A DNA stretch of 64,000 nucleotides from Dendrophyllia cribrosa (lineage: Eukaryota > Cnidaria > Anthozoa > Scleractinia > Dendrophylliidae): the NCBI GenBank assembly GCA_024195265.1, contig JAJLRJ010000007.1, positions 26,080,100-26,144,099 on the forward strand. The letters run 5' to 3'. A program made the position numbers and the translations under genes. The notes beneath the pieces are model-generated. The model saw only the letters and a program-made list of their open reading frames with translations. It made no database searches and was not told where the DNA came from. Positions 11,888-21,259 of the stretch are shown here, in pieces; position 1 is the first letter of the stretch; every line of letters begins with the position of its first letter.

Positions 11888-12220
11888 AGTTGCGAGAAGT
11901 TAACTTACTTAAAAAAATAACAGCTAACAGCGTGTCTATCGAGTAGAATTTTCAAACATTGGTAACATAAATCGGAGTGTAAACAAATGAATGGAACCAC
12001 TGATTACGTCATCAGAGCCGAGTTCGTTACCAGACTCTGGACCCACCATTTTGTTCTACTGAGGACGCTTTCGTGAGCAAAAAAAATATTTTTGTCTTCG
12101 TTCTGTCGATTTTCTTTCTCCATTTCGCAATAACATAAGCTACAAAATTATGCCAAAAAATTTTCCTTTCATATACACTTTAATTATCTAAAGGTATTAA
12201 TGCATTATAACTTTTGACGA

Positions 12221-12366
12221 GTAGACTACGAGCAGTCTCTCTTTCCCAGCTTAGTCCATTGAGTGAGAAACGAAAAAATATTCCCGCAGCCATTATCCGT
12301 TCGCTGATGTTTTTCATTTCTCGCTCGACGGAATAAGCTGGGAAAGAGATGCTGCTTGTAGTCTAC
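12221..12366. mobile_element. Palindromic MITE, 146 bp, with 7-8 bp target duplication
   Basis: Left end GTAGACTACGAGCAGTC and right end GCTGCTTGTAGTCTAC are inverted copies, continued inside by TTTCCCAGCTT/AAGCTGGGAAA. Direct copies of TTGACGA flank both sides (12214-12220 and 12367-12373). The 7-8 bp duplication points to a hAT-like mobiliser (inference). Confidence 0.85.
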
Positions 12367-12910
12367 TTGACGAGGTTCTTCTTAAACACCCAACGCGCGG
12401 ACACACTGTGCAACATTGCGCGCGGTATTTCACGAAGTGGCTTAATTACGTCGTGTGCTCACTCCTGAAATTGTTGCTTGCAGAAGTAGCAACATTGCAT
12501 GCGGCAATTTTTAGGATTGGATACATAAGTGATGCATGTCACGTGGAATGTTGCACGCGGTGTTGCAACGTGTGCACAGAGGCCATTACATTAAATAGGG
12601 GGATAAATAAAACAGTTTCGCCTTTTGTTTTGTACGCGGTCTCCTGTTGGAAATTAAAAGAAATTAAAATTCGAAAATTCCCATCAACATCCTATCGATC
12701 TCTGACATTAACGTGTAACTTGCCGTGTAATCAGAGTTCCGAACGGTTCCCATACTCGTGCCCAGTCACTATTTACGTGTTTTAGGGAAAGAGAAGATTG
12801 AATACTAAAAAAAGGATCAAGGCACGCGAGCTGTCATTGTTGGATGACACCCCGTACATAAGTCAGTGGCAAGAGGGTTTTCTGAATAGGATAAAAAGGG
12901 TCTAAAAAAA
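12367..12910. other. Spacer with imperfect GCAACATTGCGCGCGG repeats
   Basis: Between 12408 and 12580 there are three or four variants of GCAACATTGC(G/A)(C/T)GCGG, some in inverted orientation (GTTGCACGCGGTGTTGCAACG). The 125-codon plus-strand frame over this stretch follows the repeats and shows no domain. The rest is featureless. Confidence 0.5.
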
Positions 12911-12949
12911 TGTGACCTTCCACGGGAAAACGTACATTAACGCTTTTCC

Positions 12950-13190
12950 GTTTAACGGTTTAAAGCATTCGTTTGTCGTTTGTTTACCGTTAAAACGGTT
13001 TAGAAAATCGTTAGAAGCGTTAAAACATCCGTTAGAATTTACAGCCAAGCCGTTAAAAACGTTAGAAAAGTCGTTTGAAACGTTTTCGCACGCCGTTAAA
13101 AGCGTTAGTAAAAAGCGTTCAATTTTCCCTTCAAAGGCGTTTACAAAAGCGTTAGGAAAGTCGTTTAATCCAAACGTTTAACCGTTTAAC
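12950..13190. repeat. Left subterminal GCGTTA/CCGTTA motif cluster
   Basis: More than fifteen copies of GTTA preceded by C, CC or GC (CCGTTAAAA, GCGTTAGAA, GTCGTTTGAAA) on plus with complements mixed in. The inverted counterpart occupies 16700-16968. The clustering is what multimeric transposase-binding arrays look like. Confidence 0.8.
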
Positions 13191-13343
13191 GAGCAAGCAA
13201 ACAAGTAGACAGCACTTGAGATGTTTTTAGCGTTCTGATATGGTTTATTTCTGATCAATAATAATTACAAACATACCTTGTTTTCTTTTGTTCGTGTGAG
13301 TGGCGTGTGGAATTACGGTCAATTCGCCCACATGCAAACTCGC

Positions 13344-13729
13344 CCGCGACTAGTTGCGACGATTTAATAACACTTGAGAAGAAAACACTAGGAAAGTTAT
13401 TTCAGTTCACACTGCGAGCAATCAGTAAACAGAAAATTTTCAATTTTGCCGTTTCTTTATTTACACTGTGTCTCTTACTAAGCTGTACACTACACTTGTT
13501 AAAACTAAGTTCCCGGACATTTCCCGCGTATATCCGCTGTACACTACACTTGTTAAAGCTCATTTGACGGCCCGGAAGCTAATTTAGACGCGACTAGTTG
13601 CGACGATTTGATAACACTTGAGAAGAAAACACTAGGAAAGTTATTTCAGTTCACACAGCGAGCAATCAGTAAACAGAAAATTTTCAATTTCGCCGTTTCT
13701 TTATTTACACTGTGTCTCTTACTAAGCTT
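13344..13729. repeat. Direct repeat, two ~137 bp copies 246 bp apart
   Basis: Copies at 13344-13483 and 13590-13729 share GCGACTAGTTGCGACGATTT through CTTACTAAGCT with only a few substitutions. The segment between them contains a second, shorter duplication (CTGTACACTACACTTGTTAAA twice, 13482-13560). Confidence 0.85.
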
Positions 13730-14186
13730 TTCTTTATTTACATTGTCTTACTAAGCTAAAAAGTCTTTACTATACACTTTTATGCTAATACGGACTGGGT
13801 AGTTGCATGAAATGCACAGATCCATCTTTTACGCGAATGTTTTTCGTTGCTTAATTGAAGCGGTTAAGAGAATTCTAAACGCCAAATGCTCCTTTTATAC
13901 ACAGCGTCGGATCGAAAAAACAGAATGAAATTAATCTTATTGGTTGTCTCGTAACAATAAGGGCCCGCGCTGTTGCAATTACAGCAATTAACACAATACC
14001 TCCAAAAAAAAAATCGCACCTCCTTTTCTTGAGTGAAGCTTATTGTTGTTTCGATTGAATTGAATTTGCATTACTATACTTGTGACTTTCTCACTTCTTG
14101 CAAACAAAAGTTAGTGACTAAAGCTATACTTAGCAAAGAAGGAAAAGGACCCACCCAGATCAATTTTATTGAAAACCAAGTGAATA

Positions 14187-14350
14187 TTGTTTCAGCGCGA
14201 GTGCCGCCTTGGGTTGTTTCAATTGAATTTGCATTACTTGTGACTTTCTCACTTCACCTCGCGCCGGTGATTTAATATTGTTTCAGCGCGAGTGCCGCCT
14301 TGGGTTGTTTCAATTGAATTTGCATTACTTGTGACTTTCTCACTTCCACC
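14187..14350. repeat. Tandem pair of ~90 bp, with inverted copies downstream
   Basis: Two head-to-tail copies start ATTGTTTCAGCGCGAGTGCC at 14187 and 14277 and end in GTGACTTTCTCACTTC. A diverged partial copy lies at 14035-14105. Inverted copies appear at 15735-15815 and 15900-15960 inside the nested 15563-16444 palindrome, so these blocks have been duplicated in both orientations. Confidence 0.8.
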
Positions 14351-14432
14351 GCGCGACGGTTTTCAGCTGGCATAACAATCTTAACGTAGAAGTTGAAGAC
14401 TTGTAGACTTTATTAATAAACATGTTTATCGT

Positions 14433-14850
14433 AAGACGTTTGCGAACTGGACGTTAGCATGCGTGTGTGACTAACAAAATTTTGGTGCGTGACAAACTAA
14501 AACTTAGTCTACGCGCTGTTTACGTGTTGGCGTCGGCAAGAATGACTGTCATAAACAAGTAAGTAACCTAAGGTGTTAGCAAACTAACATTAGAACGTGA
14601 ATGAACAATCGTGAATGAACAATCGTAATGTACCAGTCAATTCCAAGACCGCCCATCCCCCCCCCGGGCATACCCCGGGCATTTGACGAGAGGTTAGCTC
14701 CGCATAGTGGGGCATTTGACGGGGATGGGCGGTCTTGGAATTGACTGGTACATAAGACGTTTGCGAACTGGACGTTAGCATGCGTGTGTGACTAACAAAA
14801 TTTTGGCGCGCGAGAAACTAAAACTTAGTCTACGCGCTGTTTACGTGTTA
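14433..14850. repeat. Direct repeats flanking the 14628-14753 MITE
   Basis: 14433-14530 and 14754-14850 are near-identical direct copies starting AAGACGTTTGCGAACTGGAC and ending in CGCTGTTTACGTGTT. The MITE abuts the second copy, and AACATTAGAACGTGAATGAAC also occurs on both sides (14585 and 14849). Confidence 0.85.
14628..14753. mobile_element. Palindromic MITE, 126 bp
   Basis: It starts ATGTACCAGTCAATTCCAAG and ends with its reverse complement. The inverted arms run about 38 bp (through GACCGCCCATCCCC) around a GC-rich centre with repeated GGGGCATTTGACG. Non-coding. Confidence 0.9.
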
Positions 14851-14904
14851 ACATTAGAACGTGAATGAACTTCCTTCGAATTGATTTTGGATATGACCAA
14901 TTTT

Positions 14905-15000
14905 CTCGATGTGGGCGAGTTAACTGATATCGTGTGGGCGAGTCGTCTTCTGTGTGGGCGAATTTGTTGTGGGCGAGTTTGCTTGTGGGCGAATTCACCG
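14905..15000. repeat. TGTGGGCGA motif array
   Basis: Five or six copies of (T)GTGGGCGA(G/A)TT at 15-25 bp spacing. Inverted partners (TTCGCCCACA, CTCGCCCG) occur at 13322-13350. This is another potential protein-binding array inside the 4.1 kb element. Confidence 0.7.
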
Positions 15001-15562
15001 GTTTCCGGCGTGTGTACTCGAGAAGTTTGACAACAATGAAGATCATTCACGAGACACACGATCGCTAAATTTTGAGTCACGTTTTATGATTCCTTTTCGT
15101 GTCTTTACTCCACATTTTGGTAAACAAGCACATTTTTCGTCTCAGCATTGGAGAATTATTTATCAAATCTGGAAACTCTATAAATATTGCGCGAATGCTC
15201 GCATGTTTTCGATTGATCGCAGCGAAACACTCGTCCCCAGGGCGAGCAAAACCTGGGGAGAGTACGGTTGCTATGACAATACCATGCACGGAAGGCCTGG
15301 GCACAAATTCGATCGATGAAGGCATAGCAACTTGAAGGCATAGCAACTTGAAGGCATCGAATTCACGGTGAATGAATGTTGTTTTTCGAGTTCTGGCAAG
15401 ACTGTCAGAAGAAAATTGAATTCACAAAATGTTCTTTCGAGTTATTGACTGTAATGCTGATCGAATAGTCGAATTATTGGGCAGTAAGTTTGTAACTGAA
15501 GTGAATTTGGCGAGCTTTGTCACCGTTCGGCACTGAAACACCGCGCTTGTTTCAGTGAATTG

Positions 15563-16444
15563 CGGTCGTTTCGCCTACGAGTCGTTTTGCCTACGTCCAG
15601 TTCGCTAACGTCTTAGGTCAGTTCGCTAACGTCTTGGGTCAGTTCGCTAACGTTTTTTTTGTTATCTCCTTGAAGTTTTTTAATAGAAAGATTAATTGAC
15701 TTGACTCCTCAACTTCTACGTTAAAAACCGGCGCGAGAGGAAGTGAGAAAGTCACAAGTAATGCAAATTCAATCGAAACAACACGAAGCGGCACTCGCGT
15801 TGAAACAATATTCACTTAGTTAATAAAATTGACCCGCATGGATCCTTTTCTTTCTTTGCTAAGCATAGCTTCAGCCAGCCCACGAACCGTTTTGTTTGCA
15901 TGAAGTGAGTAAGTCACAAGCTTAGTAATGCAAATTCAATCGAAACAACAAGCGGCACTAAGAAAAGGAGGAGCGATTCTTTTTTTTTGATGTGCTGATT
16001 AGAGAACTCGCCAGCGCCACGCCTTTTATTGCTGTATTTTATACGATAAACATGTTTAATAAAGTTTAAATGTTCTCAACTTCTGCGTCCTCGATACCAG
16101 ATGATGACCAGAGTTGTATCCAATCGACTTTGTATGGAAACGAGGCTAAACCCTACTGTGGCTGATTAGACTTCTGGAAACAAAATGGCGATCAAAATAC
16201 GACTATTCGAAGGGATTCGAGTTTGTGTTATCAATCTTACATAAGCTTAACACACTTGGGCCTACACTTGTATGAACAATTTTTTTAACTGAAAAGTAAA
16301 CAAAAAAACGTTAGCGAACTGACATATAGGACGTTAGCGAACTGACCCAAGACGTTAGCGAACTGGCATATCACACGTTAGCGAACTGACCCAAGACGTT
16401 AGCGAACTGGACGTAGGCGAAACGACTCGTAGGCGAAACGACCG
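15563..16444. mobile_element. Nested 882 bp inverted-repeat element
   Basis: The ends are inverted: CGGTCGTTTCGCCTACGAG at the left and CTCGTAGGCGAAACGACCG at the right. Both are followed inward by tandem units of about 21 bp containing CAGTTCGCTAACGTCTTGGG (three units left, four or five right). The interior carries inverted copies of the 14187-14350 family and no gene. TTTCAG lies just outside both ends. Confidence 0.85.
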
Positions 16445-17007
16445 TTTCAGCTTTGTGAATGTGGAAGTCTTGGTAAGTAATAAAATGCTATTTAAAACTA
16501 CATAAAATGTCTTGGTCTCTTTTTTAACGACCTTACCAACCGATACATTTTGACTGTCCTCTTTAATTCAGCATAAACTGCTCCAATCGTACGAGCGCTT
16601 CCTTATCATTTCCAATTATTATCGACAAGTACAGCATACCCGTAAGCTTTACACACTTTCGACCCACTTGTATTATGTCGACTCGTCTGCTTGCTTTTAG
16701 AAAGTTTGAGCGTTAGGTAATTCGCTTTAACGTTTTTGTAAACCGTTAGATACTCCAGTCAACCGTTAGCCGTTTACAACAAAGCGTTAATCTGCCCGTT
16801 AAAAGCGTTCGGAAAAAGCGTTCAGAAAATGCAAGCTACCCGTTAAAACGCTTTTGGAAAGCGTTAGAAATTTTCACTTGCCCGTTCAAAGCGTTAGCCA
16901 AGACGTTCAAACGCTCTGAAAAGTCGTTAGCTATCCGTTCGTTAAGCGTTATTTTTTAGCCGTTTAATGGAAAAGCGTTAATGTACGTTTTCCCGTGGAA
17001 GGTCACA

Positions 17008-17393
17008 AATACTTTTAAAAAGGAAGGTATCGAGTTGAAGTTAATCTTTTATGGTAGAAAATTCCAAAGTTTTGGCGTGTAAAAAGAAAAGACTTTCTCC
17101 ACATGTTGTAGTGCAAACGGTTCGAATTTCCAGTGGGTTCTTATCCGACAAGCGTAGTCTGCAAGTTGGCTGAAAGGGGGTAATGAAAGAAGTTGATTAA
17201 CCTGGCGATCCTTCCTTAACAATCTTAAAGTTGTCATGAAAGACATTAATCATCATGGATAATGTGTATAAAGGGTTTCATTTATCGTTTCTCTCACGAT
17301 TGTCACTTTGAATCTTTTGAAAGTTAAAAGAATTCCACTCTCTTCCTCCATATGATATTGAAGGAAGAAATCCCAAAAATGCTGAACTGTACC
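17008..17393. other. Spacer; possible minus-strand retroelement tail
   Basis: A 65-codon minus frame at 17049-17246 ends in VFSFYTPKLWNFLP, which resembles the last residues of some non-LTR or other retroelement ORFs. No other part of such an element is present, so I leave it unassigned. Confidence 0.25.
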
Positions 17394-17395
17394 TA

Positions 17396-17671
17396 CAACC
17401 CTGGCCAATACTTCTTGGGACACTCACCAAAATTGCACACAAAAATACGCTTCGCTAATATATTATTATCCTACTACGTAGTATACATCTAAATGTTGTT
17501 ATCACGTGCTATTTCAGTCCCCCCCCCCCCCTCCCCAGAGCAATGTTGATTGCCGTGAACAGAATTTTGAACCGGTAAGATCAACATTGCACTAGGGGGG
17601 GAGGGGGAAAGGGGACTGCATCATATTGTGGCGTTTTTGGGGTAGTGTCCCAAGAGTATTGGCCAGGGTTG
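17396..17671. repeat. Flanking MITE-like repeat, left copy
   Basis: It starts CAACCCTGGCCAATACT and ends with the inverted AGTATTGGCCAGGGTTG. It includes a C-run and G-run around CAATGTTGAT/ATCAACATTG. The outer ~28 bp are inverted; the rest of the two halves differ. It is nearly identical to 26838-27118. Confidence 0.9.
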
Positions 17672-17953
17672 TCTGAAAACGTCTTTGAAAGAAAAAAGGT
17701 TTCAATCGTGAAAAAAACAACAAAGAAAAGTGGGTTAATATTAGGTAGAGAAGTGCATATTAATTAGTTAAGTGTTCTCTTTGTGTGTATTGTAGTAGTG
17801 CGCGTGCCTAGGCGGGTCGGCTAACGTTCGATCGTTCCTTTTACAATTGTGATGAGAGTTTATTGATAAAAAATTTCAGTTGCGCTGCTTGAAAGACTGT
17901 TTTCACTGTTAAAAATACGAAAGACTCTATGTTAAATCGCTAGTAAGAATTTT

Positions 17954-19057
17954 ATGGTAGGAGTGATGCCTTCGGACGGCAAAATAACGGATGTACAACG
18001 AGCGTTAGCATACTTTCTACGAAATTACAGACATGCATCGTATCGAGAAATAGCAGACGAGTGTGGAATATCGAAGTCATCTGTGGCAAGAATATGTCAT
18101 CAAAACGCTGCGAGAAGTAAAAAAGTCACGTCGAATTCTACTAGCAGAGGTAAGGTAAGTAACCGCAGTGTCCGAAAACTTCTCCGAGCATTGAAAGAAC
18201 TAAGGAATTCCAAAAGACATATTACAGTGAAAAGTCTTGTGGAAAGAAGTGGGCTGACGTTTGAAATGGCTAGCCGTCGAACATTTTCTCGATATCTAAA
18301 TGAAAATGGCTATCGTTATTTACAAGCAAGAAAGAAAGGGCTTCTAAGCGAAAACGACCAGAAGCTACGTGTAAGATTCACGAAAAAAATGAAACATTTG
18401 GTAGCAGAAAATCCGCACTTTTGGTCAAATGAAGTCGCATTTTATCTGGATGCAGTCTCGTTTATTCATAAGTATAATCCGCAGAGCGGAGCAACTATAA
18501 ATAAATCGCGGGTGTGGCGGCAGAAAGGAGAAGGTCTCCAATTGACAACCAAGGGGTCAAAGGACTTGGCAGGGGGGAGACGATTACATGTTCTCGTGGC
18601 CATTGTGGCGGGCAAAGGTGTGATATTAAGTGTCCCTTACGAAAAAATGAACGGACGCTTTTTCGCGCACTTTATAAGAACCCATTTTAATATCACCTTT
18701 GCCCGAGCGGGCCCTAAACGAAATGGAAGGAGATTGTTTATCATGGACAACGATCCAAGTCAACGGAGCAAACCTGCGAAAAAGGCTCTTGAAGATATTG
18801 AGGGGGAATTGCTTGAACTACCTCCGCGCTGTGCAGATATTCATTGTATCGAAAATGCATTTAACTTTGTGAAACATTATTTAGATGACGAGGCTATAGA
18901 GCAAAATATTACTAAGGAGTCTTTTGATGAATTTACTACGCGAGTTTTAAGAGCATTTAATAATATTTCTATTGAATATATAGATAACCTAATATCAAGT
19001 ATGACTCATAGAATTGAAGCTGTACTAGCCTCTAAGGGTCACAGAACAAAATATTAG
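17954..19057 (+). CDS. Tc1/mariner-type transposase, intact, DD34E
   Basis: A single uninterrupted 367-codon frame starts at an ATG 283 bp inside the left flanking repeat. Residues ~26-50 form a helix-turn-helix (SYREIADECGISKSSVARIC) and a second DNA-binding stretch follows to ~125. The catalytic domain has D166 in YLDAVSF, D265 in FIMDNDPSQ and E300 in CIENAF; 34 residues separate the last two, so it is the DD34E class of Tc1-like transposases in the IS630/Tc1/mariner superfamily. The enzyme would cut and paste DNA into TA targets in the nucleus. Length and motifs are normal for the family, and it is the only clean transposase gene in this window. It converges on the interrupted Rep gene. 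I see no short Tc1-type inverted repeats close to the gene, so its substrate may be the larger unit. Confidence 0.9.
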   Translation: MVGVMPSDGKITDVQRALAYFLRNYRHASYREIADECGISKSSVARICHQNAARSKKVTSNSTSRGKVSNRSVRKLLRALKELRNSKRHITVKSLVERSGLTFEMASRRTFSRYLNENGYRYLQARKKGLLSENDQKLRVRFTKKMKHLVAENPHFWSNEVAFYLDAVSFIHKYNPQSGATINKSRVWRQKGEGLQLTTKGSKDLAGGRRLHVLVAIVAGKGVILSVPYEKMNGRFFAHFIRTHFNITFARAGPKRNGRRLFIMDNDPSQRSKPAKKALEDIEGELLELPPRCADIHCIENAFNFVKHYLDDEAIEQNITKESFDEFTTRVLRAFNNISIEYIDNLISSMTHRIEAVLASKGHRTKY

Positions 19058-19724
19058 TGCACAATTACAACATTGCACAGTATATATTCAATTGTCAAAA
19101 TTAATAAGTGTTAGATTTGAATTCAACGTCAAGGAAAAATTGTAAATATTGGCTATAAGTGTAACTGAGAACTTTTAATGCAACGACAAGGAGTATGTTG
19201 GCCCAGTAAAGGAAATGTAATGCTTAGCTTCCACACCATGTGTTTACTTTGAAAGCATTGCGTGACAGCAACAAGTTGAAACAGTTCTCACTATTATTTC
19301 TAGTCATTTCTCACTACTTCGAAGACACCTGCCGCACAGCCAATAGCTTTTCTAAAAATAAACTGACATGGAATTCCATCAGTTGTATATTATCTTTGTT
19401 TTCTACTCGTTTTTATATAGCACGGGAAGCGTGTAGCTATTTATGAACATTTCTCACCAAAATGACAGTAAAACTTTTTAATTAAATTCCATTTTAGGTT
19501 ATGTTTTGAAGTGAGAAATGTTGAAAATCATACATATCGGCTCTAATGTGTAGACCAATCCATCTCATAAACAAGATCAGATGATAACGATACTATGAAC
19601 GCTCTTCAACAGATCAGAAGTTGATTAAAAGCATTTGAAAAATGACTTTTCTTCGGTGAGAAATGTGGCCGAGAAATGTCAAAACTCAGTAAACATTGTC
19701 GATCGACACGATAAACAGAACATG
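19058..19724. other. Intergenic space between two convergent genes
   Basis: It lies between the stop of the Tc1-like transposase and the stop of the Rep gene. It contains a few GAGAAATGT/ACATTTCTC motifs (near 19300, 19445, 19511, 19665) but no frame with a recognisable domain. Confidence 0.4.
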
Positions 19725-19806
19725 TCACGCACTAACAATCTGCGTTGCATTATCTAAAATCAACTTGGCGAAGCAGCGACCACATGGAATCAACTCTTGT
19801 TGTTCG
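19725..19806 (-). pseudogene. 3' end of the Rep gene, separated by the LINE
   Basis: Reading minus from the LINE target site, the frame continues directly from the Rep gene at 25118. It adds 22 further codons beginning LIPCGRCFAK and stops at TGA (19725-19727). The 15 bp target duplication (19792-19806) is the shared part. So the Rep frame was open before the LINE landed. Confidence 0.85.
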
Positions 19807-19926
19807 GGAAGTCACGTGAGGTCGGTATGGTGGACGGTTGTGTGTAGAAGAGCTCTGTACGTCCTATCATTTCCCTCCGCTCGTCGGACCAAAAAAAACA
19901 CACAAAATACCCGTACCCGTTTTATT

Positions 19927-20778
19927 ATGGGAAGAAGAAGAAGAAGTGCAAACTCTAGCTCAGGAGAAAGCCCGAAAGGACAAGAACCAAAAGCTGCCCG
20001 TGTGACAGAAGACGAACATGGCGACGACCCGGGCGACAACCTTCTTCTCAACATTAAAGAATCCTTGGATACGCTGAAGGATACAATGGAAACTAACTTT
20101 AAGCAACTACGTGATGAAATGATGGACTTTAAAACTGATTTGGAGAAGCGAATTGATGATTTCAAAACGACTATCGGAAATTTGGAGGCGTCAGTTGAAA
20201 ACGCTTGGAAGAGAATTCAAGAGCTTGAAAAAGCCAAGAAGACCTCCCAACTACAACTGGCATCGCAAGCGACCGAAATCAACAAGTTAAATAAAGAATT
20301 GTCCAAGCAGAAAGAAAGAACTATTCAGCTCGAGAGTTACACGAGGCGTGAAAACCTAATGTTTCGTAATATTCCAGAAAGCTCTGACGAAAACTGCTAT
20401 GATCTAATAAAAGAAATCATCTCTGAAGTCATGGAGCTCGACACACAAGATATAAGATTCCATGCAATCCACAGAATCGGAAAACCTGTTGCAGGTAAGA
20501 TCAGACCGATTATCGTAAGATTTTTATGCAGAGAAGATAAAGATCAAGTTTTTGCTAGAAGAGCGTCATTGAAACATTCCAATCGATACAGCGACGCTTA
20601 CATCACATTAGATTACCCCCAGGAAATACAAGAGGAACGTGGAGTGTTAGTAAGAGCAATGATCAAGGCTAAAGCAAGTGGAAAGAGTGATGTTAAAGTC
20701 ATTGGACGCACGCTTATTATAGGAAATGAAAGATATTCCATTGCTAACTTGCCGGAGGAATATAAAGTGCCACATTAA
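19927..20778 (+). CDS. LINE ORF1 protein (L1 ORF1p-like RNA-binding chaperone)
   Basis: I choose the ATG at 19927 (MGRRRRSAN), since upstream in-frame codons run into the host target site. The 283-residue protein has a basic N-terminus, an acidic patch, and a long heptad-rich coiled coil (~45-135). Then comes YTRRENLMFRNIPE, the start of the RRM-like domain typical of L1 ORF1p ('transposase 22'). A C-terminal domain follows with KIRPIIVRFL and GRTLIIGNERYSI. The frame is intact. In L1 this trimeric protein coats the LINE RNA and supports target-primed reverse transcription. It is followed by a ~490 bp spacer before ORF2. Confidence 0.9.
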   Translation: MGRRRRSANSSSGESPKGQEPKAARVTEDEHGDDPGDNLLLNIKESLDTLKDTMETNFKQLRDEMMDFKTDLEKRIDDFKTTIGNLEASVENAWKRIQELEKAKKTSQLQLASQATEINKLNKELSKQKERTIQLESYTRRENLMFRNIPESSDENCYDLIKEIISEVMELDTQDIRFHAIHRIGKPVAGKIRPIIVRFLCREDKDQVFARRASLKHSNRYSDAYITLDYPQEIQEERGVLVRAMIKAKASGKSDVKVIGRTLIIGNERYSIANLPEEYKVPH

Positions 20779-21259
20779 ATTGAATAGTCGGAAGCATAAC
20801 CAATGTTATTAATAATGTGACTCATTTGCAGTTAATCGGTACGGATAAACATTACCTTTCTGAAAACGTTTTGAGTATAGTAAACTAAATTGCTAAAATC
20901 AAGCGCACACAACACGGCGTAGTTTATATGTATTTGACTGTGTGTTTTAAAGGAACATTTTCATTCATAGGAAATGTAGGGAATGGACACGTGAGAATTC
21001 GTTGCGGTTCAGTTCAGTTACTCGGCTTATTCAAACAAAAGCTTTTGAACTGTAATTTGTGTGAAATTTTGGGCAGCATTATGCCTTCTGTTATGTGTGA
21101 TACTTTTATTCTAGTTTCTGTATTTTCTAATTATCAACTATATTTAAATTATTCACATTTCGTATCCATATTTCGTTGTTTAAATTTGCGGTCAGTTTTG
21201 TATCTGTTTGGATTTGTTTTCCGTTTATTATCTTCTATAATCCCACTTTTATTTAATGA

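Larger units (their letters stand above)
6510..12220 (+). mobile_element. THAP-transposase DNA transposon (Kolobok-like), interrupted and decayed
   Basis: It contains a multi-exon THAP transposase gene on plus and a first exon of a second gene on minus. The two outer flanks share inverted subterminal sequence: AAAGTGTATATGAAA at ~6680 on plus and its complement near 12170. A longer stretch around the gene starts (GGGTCCA... then GACGTxATCAGTGGTT) lies at 6824-6890 on plus and 12000-12050 on minus. So the element starts two divergently facing genes inside a shared inverted border. The exact termini are not resolved. The left edge near 6513 carries GACTACTCGTAGTCTA, which resembles the termini of the MITE at 12221-12366. 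Confidence 0.7.
12911..17007. mobile_element. 4.1 kb gene-less element with perfect 39 bp terminal inverted repeats
   Basis: The first 39 bases (from TGTGACCTTCCACGGGAAAA) and the last 39 (16969-17007) are exact reverse complements. Inside each end, ~250-300 bp are packed with (A)GCGTTA and CCGTTAAA motifs at irregular 10-25 bp spacing. The interior has direct and inverted repeats but no credible gene; the 89-codon frame at 12912-13181 is only the repeat block read through. Nested elements lie at 14628-14753 and 15563-16444. It looks like a non-autonomous DNA transposon whose transposase recognises clustered subterminal sites. No clear target duplication: the flanks read TCTAAAAAAA and AATACTTTTA. 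Confidence 0.9.

Noticed and set aside
12408..12785. 125-codon plus frame rich in cysteine
   Set aside because: The cysteines come from GCAACATTGC-type repeats; no finger spacing is consistent.
12912..13181. 89-codon open frame at the left end of the 4.1 kb element
   Set aside because: It only translates the GCGTTA/CCGTTA array; the inverted copy at 16.7-17.0 kb has no matching frame.
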